Origin: Methyloceanibacter sp.
GTDB lineage: Bacteria; Pseudomonadota; Alphaproteobacteria; Rhizobiales; Methyloligellaceae
Assembly: GCA_016649675.1 (NCBI GenBank)
Contig: JAENXG010000073.1
Coordinates: 1 to 9,707, forward strand
DNA length: 9,707 nucleotides
Reading direction: 5' to 3'
The translations under genes were made by a program, and so were the position numbers. Positions 5,869-9,707 of the stretch are shown one piece after another. Below the pieces are notes generated by a model that saw only the letters and a program-made list of their open reading frames with translations, was not told the DNA's origin and did no database searches. Every line of letters begins with the position of its first letter. Positions within the stretch are counted from its first letter, which is position 1.

Positions 5869-7939
5869 GCGTGCGCGGCTTGCTGCCGCCCGGCACCGGC
5901 GGCGGCGGAGTGATCTCCTCGACCTTTGGCTCGACGGCCTTCACCGGCTCGGCCTTCGGCAGTTCCTTCCCAGCGAGCTCGCCCTTCGCAGCCTTGACGC
6001 AAAGCTCCACCGCCTCATGCAGTGAGGTGGCGTAGGCGTCGGCCTCGGCGGTCGCGGCCAAGGCCTTGACCGAAGCTGCCGTGGGATCTTCCGCCCAATA
6101 GCCGACAAGGATGGTCGTGCCCGCCGGCAGGATGCGCCGCAGGCGCCGCACGAGATAGCGGATCGTGGCGGGGCCGGTTCCGAGCCCAAGATAAGAGAGA
6201 CAGACGAGCTTCGCTTCCGTGCCCGCCAGCGAGGCGATATGGGCGGCTGAGATCGCCTCCGGTGCCAGCGCCTTGGCGCCAAGCCCCCGCTTCTTCAGGG
6301 CCTCGGCGAGCATCGAGGCAGCCGCAGCGTCGAGCGCCGTGCGCCCGCCGATCGAGATAACAGGCTCCTCCACCACCCATCCCGGCGCAAGCTCGTCGCG
6401 CTCGATGGCGGGCAGCGCCTCGGTCTCGGCCTCGCCTTCTTCGTCGGCGGCGGTGAGCGAGGCAAGGCCGTTCGCGGCCTCCTCCTCGGGTTTCTCTACC
6501 TTCTTGCGGAGCCTGGAAAACCAGCGGCGCGGCTCGAAATCGGCAAGATTGTCGAGCATCTCCTGCACCGTGCCGGCGATCTTGTCCGACTGCGCCTTGT
6601 CGAGCATGCCCCGCTCCTCGTCGCCCTCGGCAAGCTTGAGGCCGGGAAGCGCCACGCGATCGAGATAGGACACCAGGCTCTGATCCTTGAGGCAGGACTC
6701 GGCCTGATAGGTGGCCTCGGCGGCATCGCCGGAAAGCGCGCGCTGATAGAAGCGCTCCTCCGGCGTCAGCGCCGGCTGGTCGCCGAGCAGCACCTCGAAG
6801 AAGCCTAAGCCATCGACATGGCGCCCGAGCACGGCGAGGCAGACGGTGATGGGCATGGCGAGAAGGAGCCCGAGCGGCCCCCACAGCCAGGTCCAGAACA
6901 CGGTGGAAAAGATCACGGCGATCGGCGACACGCCGGTGCCGCGCCCGAAGACGAGGGGTTCGACGACTTGCCCCATGGTCAGCTCGCCGACGAGGTAGAG
7001 AGCCAAGACCAGGAAGAACGTCGTCCAACCGGGATCGGCGGCGGCGGCAACCAGCAAGGGAAGGGCGGCGGCGATGAAGGCGCCGACATAAGGCACGAAG
7101 CGCATGAGCGTGGCGAGGATGCCCCAGGCGAAGGGGCTCGGCATGCCGATGAGCCACAGCGCGAGGGCGACGAGCAAGCCATAAGCCGAATTAATCAGCA
7201 CCTGGCTCAGGAAATAGCGGCTGAGCCGCGAGGCGGCATCGGTCATGGTTGAAGTGGCGCGCTGCAGGTCGGAGGCGCCGAACAGCCTGATCAACCTGTC
7301 GCGCAGATCCTCGCGTTGAAACAGGATGAAGACGACGAAGAGAAGCACGATGCCGGCGGTGGCGAGAGGCGCGAGAAGCGTGCCGGCGATGGTCTGATAG
7401 ACCTCGAGCGCGGTCGGCTCGGGCTGGCTGACCACCACCGTAATCGGGCGGTCTTGCGGATGCTCGGCGCCGGTGCCGACGGTAGGCGTGGGTCGGGAGG
7501 GCGCTTCGGCTTCGGGCTTGGAAAGCTCTTTTTGGAGGTCGGACAGGACATCGCCAGCCCTCTTGAACACGGGTGAGCTGGCCGTGCCCTCGCGCAAGCT
7601 CTTGATCTTCTCGGAGAGCGCATATCGATAGCCCGGCAGATCGGCGGCGAGATCCGTTGCCTCGCGCGATATGAGCCAGCCGAGCCCGAGGATGATGGCG
7701 AAGGCTGTGCCGACCACGATGCCGACGGCTGCGGCGCGCGGCACCTTGATGCGGCGCAGCATGAGCAGCGGCGGGGTGAGCACGAAGCTCAGGAGGATGG
7801 CGAGCGCGAGCGGAACCAGCACCTCACGCCCAACATGGAGCGCGGCGATAACGATGGCGGCGATGAGCAAGCCTTGCAGCGTCGCCGTGCGTGAGTCCGA
7901 CGGGGTAGAGAGGAAGGAAAAAGACGATCGAGGTGGCAT
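5837..7939 (-). CDS. AI-2E family permease with long C-terminal cytoplasmic domain
   Basis: Encodes 700 residues, about twice the usual 350. The membrane core spans about 20-375: helices at 22-36, 38-57 and 68-90, then a long extracytoplasmic segment with a Pro/Glu-rich insert (about 140-178), then helices from 181 onward with the family hallmarks 'RFVPYVGAFIAAALPLL' (280-296), 'VVEPLVFGRGTGVSP' (325-339) and 'WGPLGLLLAMPITVCLAVLGRHV' (353-375). Family members have been linked to autoinducer-2 export or Na+/H+ antiport; the substrate here is unknown. Residues 376-520 are soluble, helical and acidic. Residues about 525-650 alternate strands and helices (VISIGGRTALDAAAASMLAEAL, then AKLVCLSYLGLG, TTILVGYWAED), like a Rossmann-type or B12-binding-like fold without a DxHxxG motif. 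A Pro/Lys tail ends it. GGGAGG at 7946-7951 supports the start; the in-frame ATG at 7984 lacks one. Confidence 0.87.
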   Translation of the reverse strand: MPPRSSFSFLSTPSDSRTATLQGLLIAAIVIAALHVGREVLVPLALAILLSFVLTPPLLMLRRIKVPRAAAVGIVVGTAFAIILGLGWLISREATDLAADLPGYRYALSEKIKSLREGTASSPVFKRAGDVLSDLQKELSKPEAEAPSRPTPTVGTGAEHPQDRPITVVVSQPEPTALEVYQTIAGTLLAPLATAGIVLLFVVFILFQREDLRDRLIRLFGASDLQRATSTMTDAASRLSRYFLSQVLINSAYGLLVALALWLIGMPSPFAWGILATLMRFVPYVGAFIAAALPLLVAAAADPGWTTFFLVLALYLVGELTMGQVVEPLVFGRGTGVSPIAVIFSTVFWTWLWGPLGLLLAMPITVCLAVLGRHVDGLGFFEVLLGDQPALTPEERFYQRALSGDAAEATYQAESCLKDQSLVSYLDRVALPGLKLAEGDEERGMLDKAQSDKIAGTVQEMLDNLADFEPRRWFSRLRKKVEKPEEEAANGLASLTAADEEGEAETEALPAIERDELAPGWVVEEPVISIGGRTALDAAAASMLAEALKKRGLGAKALAPEAISAAHIASLAGTEAKLVCLSYLGLGTGPATIRYLVRRLRRILPAGTTILVGYWAEDPTAASVKALAATAEADAYATSLHEAVELCVKAAKGELAGKELPKAEPVKAVEPKVEEITPPPPVPGGSKPRTPTRKSQTAAA

Positions 7940-8104
7940 GTCGGTCCTCCCGGCACGGGGTTCACCCGGCGCTTCGGCTATCATAGATCAGCCGCTGAGC
8001 GCCGCCATAACGAGTTGGCGGGGTCAAGGTTCCTTGGGCGGAGACCGTTGGAAAAGCAAAGGCCCCGGGACCCTCGGCTTAGGCTCAAGGCCGCCGTACT
8101 TTGG
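7940..8104 (-). promoter_or_regulatory. intergenic region upstream of the AI-2E gene, weak -10 candidate
   Basis: This 165-base spacer separates the choloylglycine-hydrolase gene's stop from the AI-2E gene on the same strand. Read on the minus strand, TATGAT (7985-7980) resembles a -10 box and would give a leader of about 35 bases, but no good -35 lies 17 bases upstream. TTGACC lies further upstream at a poor distance. The GC-rich stretch near 8060-8095 has several short complementary bits, but I could not find a stem strong enough to call a terminator. The spacing suggests the AI-2E gene may have its own promoter. Confidence 0.25.
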
Positions 8105-9214
8105 CTACTGCTCGGCGTCCGAGCCCTGCTTGCCGCTCATGAAAATGGTCGAGGCGTCGACGATCGGCTGCTCCGATTCCATCTTGATGGTGCGAATCTG
8201 GCCCTTGGCGGCATCGACCGCCTTTTTCAGATCCACGACACGAATGGTCTCGTCGTCATAGGTCTTGAAAAACCAGCGCAGGTTCTGCGTATCCGACACC
8301 GTGGTCCATTGGGTGAGCTCGAGCCCGCCAGTGGTCTTGTCGCGCACGCTCCCGCGCGGGATGTCGAACTGATTGAGAATATGGAAGGCGGAGAGCACGG
8401 CGTCGTCGGCCGTGGCCGAAGGCACTTCGGCTTGGGTGAAGGCGACCGCGCGCACGAAGCGTGAGGGCGGCGTGAAGTCGCCCGGCAGCCCATGCATGCC
8501 GGCGCCCTGGCCGAGCTGAGCGAGCGTGACGCCGCCAAGATCGAGCGGGGGCACGCTGGTTACGCTGAGATTGACGTAGTTGCGCAAGTTGGTGAGGTGC
8601 CAGTCATAGGCCGGCGCATTGGTCACCACCCCGAGCGGCGCGTCGAACACTTTCAAGGTGCCGCCCAGCGGCTCGATGACGATCGACTTGCCGCTTCTGT
8701 CGCGCACGAAATAATGCGACGGGCTCGAGCCGAAGCCGGGCGCTGGCGTGTTCACGACCACACCTTCCGCGAGGCCCGCCTTCAGTTCATCGACGGTGGC
8801 GAAATTGCCGAGCACCCAGGCGCCGAACTCGAACGGCGCCATGGCGTGAGCGGCGTTATCGGCCGTGGCTTCCGGATATTCGGCAAAGCCCGGGAAATAG
8901 AACAGCCCGAAGCTCAAGCCCTGGTCGTTCAGCCCATCGAGAATGACGGTCTGGCCGACGGCATTGGCGCCGGCCATGGCATAGCGCGTGGTGTAGCTGA
9001 TGCCCTTCTTGCCGTCGGGCAGCGTGCCGCTCATGGCGGTGCCGGCGGGAATGACGATGACGTTGGAGGAGAGCGGGAAGCCGAACTCCATGGTGCGGCC
9101 CCGGATCATGGCGCCGTCCTTGGCGTTGAGGCTGATGCCGGTGCAGGCGAAGCTCGGCGTGGTGGCGAGCGTAAAGGCGGCGATGAGGGCGTAGGTCGCG
9201 GTGCGGCGGATCAT
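8105..9214 (-). CDS. choloylglycine hydrolase / penicillin V acylase family Ntn hydrolase, secreted
   Basis: Encodes 369 residues, a linear amide C-N hydrolase of the Ntn superfamily. Residues 1-23 are a signal peptide (MIRR, hydrophobic core, SFA), and removal exposes Cys24, the N-terminal nucleophile (A-C-T-G-I-S-L). Other catalytic positions fit: Arg40, 16 residues after the Cys as in bile salt hydrolases; Glu43 where many relatives have Asp ('RTMEFG'); Asn199 in 'GVVTNAPAYDWHLTNL'; and Arg252 in 'PSRFVRA'. This pattern fits the Gram-negative penicillin-V-acylase cluster, some members of which hydrolyse penicillin V or long-chain acyl-homoserine lactones; bile salts are less likely for a soil-type organism. 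GGGAGGAG (9224-9231) supports the start at 9214 over the in-frame ATG at 9247. A close paralogue lies immediately upstream, 157 bases away, so the two are probably a tandem duplication. Confidence 0.9.
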   Translation of the reverse strand: MIRRTATYALIAAFTLATTPSFACTGISLNAKDGAMIRGRTMEFGFPLSSNVIVIPAGTAMSGTLPDGKKGISYTTRYAMAGANAVGQTVILDGLNDQGLSFGLFYFPGFAEYPEATADNAAHAMAPFEFGAWVLGNFATVDELKAGLAEGVVVNTPAPGFGSSPSHYFVRDRSGKSIVIEPLGGTLKVFDAPLGVVTNAPAYDWHLTNLRNYVNLSVTSVPPLDLGGVTLAQLGQGAGMHGLPGDFTPPSRFVRAVAFTQAEVPSATADDAVLSAFHILNQFDIPRGSVRDKTTGGLELTQWTTVSDTQNLRWFFKTYDDETIRVVDLKKAVDAAKGQIRTIKMESEQPIVDASTIFMSGKQGSDAEQ

Positions 9215-9285
9215 GACAGTGATCTCCTCCCGATAATGCTGCGCCATCCTCCCTCACGGGCCTGAAGGTCCCATTAAGGATGCGC

Positions 9286-9317
9286 GCGACCGGCGGCAGT
9301 GCTTAAGCGCCGGTCGC
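9286..9317. repeat. perfect 10-bp hairpin between the two Ntn hydrolase genes
   Basis: GCGACCGGCG (9286-9295) and CGCCGGTCGC (9308-9317) are exact reverse complements around a 12-base loop that itself contains part of the palindrome GCTTAAGC. Read on the minus strand it lies about 55 bases after the upstream paralogue's stop and about 70 before the downstream paralogue's start codon. No T-run follows, so it could be a GC-rich transcript-end or attenuating structure that separates expression of the two copies, or an mRNA-stability hairpin. Confidence 0.6.
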
Positions 9318-9371
9318 CGTACCCCAAAGCATTTGCCGCAATGTTGAAGGGAGCCGCAGAGAGCTGGCGGC

Positions 9372-9707
9372 CTATTTCGCCCCCGGTTTGACGCTCGTGG
9401 TGCTCGCGGAGATATTGGCGATCTGCTCTTTGGTGCCTTCCATCTCGATCACGCTGATTTCGCCCTTGGCGGCGTCGACGGCCTGCTTGAGGTCCACCAT
9501 GCGGATCGACTGATCGGTGTGGGTGCGGAAATACCAGCGCAGATTCTTGAGATCGGCGACGCTCGTCCATTCGGTGATCTCGTCGACGGGCTTGCCGATC
9601 GCCGAGTTGACCACCGAGCCCTCGGGAATGTCGAACTGGTTCAGGATATGGAAGGCGGAAAGCACGGCGTCCTGGGCGCTCGCGTTCGGCGCCGCGGATT
9701 GGCTGAA
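9372..9707 (-). CDS. partial choloylglycine hydrolase-like gene (C-terminal 111 residues), paralogue of its neighbour
   Basis: The reading frame enters from the right edge and stops at 9372 (TAG on the minus strand), giving the last 111 residues only; the start, signal peptide and catalytic Cys lie outside the window. The segment aligns with the end of the adjacent enzyme. 'DAVLSAFHILNQFDIP' is identical in both, and 'NLRW', 'VDLK', 'AVDAAKG' and 'GSV' are shared. By eye about 54 of roughly 90 aligned positions match. The last 20 residues or so diverge (here rich in Ser/Thr, ending in VKPGAK). Family identity is secure through the paralogue; whether the full protein is intact cannot be judged. 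It is upstream of the complete copy on the same strand. Confidence 0.82.
   Translation of the reverse strand, partial: FSQSAAPNASAQDAVLSAFHILNQFDIPEGSVVNSAIGKPVDEITEWTSVADLKNLRWYFRTHTDQSIRMVDLKQAVDAAKGEISVIEMEGTKEQIANISASTTSVKPGAK

Noticed and set aside
6015..7157. A 380-residue minus-strand frame inside the AI-2E gene
   Set aside because: Arg/His-rich shadow frame in GC-rich DNA; the AI-2E frame has membrane helices and hallmark motifs.
8040..8104. Intrinsic terminator after the complete Ntn hydrolase
   Set aside because: Short complementary GC stretches exist, but I could not form a continuous stem of six or more pairs followed by Ts.
8492..9265. A 257-residue plus-strand frame opposite the complete Ntn hydrolase
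   Set aside because: Gly/Ala/His/Arg-rich with no family features; antisense shadow of a well-supported gene.
1..9707. CRISPR array, tRNA, rRNA, transposase, integrase or phage genes
   Set aside because: No regularly spaced repeats, no cloverleaf or rRNA sequence that I could recognise, and no frame resembling these proteins.

Overview
The window is GC-rich and densely coding. It has strong Shine-Dalgarno sites and a gene repertoire typical of Alphaproteobacteria, most likely a soil or plant-associated Hyphomicrobiales (Rhizobiales) relative. That placement rests on codon and GC style, the TAXI-type binding protein, the long AI-2E-family protein and an alphaproteobacterial-looking palindromic intergenic element. 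It is inference, because no rRNA or other marker gene is present.

Layout. Bases 1-312 are a comparatively AT-rich non-coding leader. On the plus strand, 313-1479 encodes a secreted TAXI-family solute-binding protein. It is followed after 53 bases by a membrane-anchored periplasmic protein with an Ig-like region, Sel1-like repeats and a C-terminal SH3 domain (1533-2999). No TRAP membrane subunits accompany them. A minus-strand HdeD/DUF308 six-helix membrane protein (3052-3624) converges on that pair. It diverges from a plus-strand MFS transporter of the anion:cation symporter type (3721-5031). A nested palindromic repeat element (about 5009-5116) joins the MFS stop codon to the start of a Tat-exported SGNH/GDSL-like protein (5128-5868), whose usual Asp/His catalytic pair appears substituted.

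The right half is on the minus strand. A 700-residue AI-2E-family permease carries a long C-terminal cytoplasmic extension with an alpha/beta domain (5837-7939), and its end overlaps the SGNH gene tail to tail by 32 bases. Next come two tandem choloylglycine hydrolase / penicillin V acylase-type Ntn hydrolases: a complete secreted one (8105-9214) and the C-terminal 111 residues of a close paralogue that enters from the right edge (9372-9707). A perfect 10-bp hairpin lies between the paralogues.

How the genes relate. The theme is the cell envelope: periplasmic binding, membrane transport and exported hydrolases. TAXI plus the SH3/Sel1 protein looks like one transcription unit and may be a periplasmic sensing or scaffold pair rather than a transporter. 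MFS plus SGNH may be co-transcribed. The two Ntn hydrolases may clear N-acylated compounds such as acyl-homoserine lactones or beta-lactams. I saw no mobile element genes, CRISPR, tRNA or rRNA.
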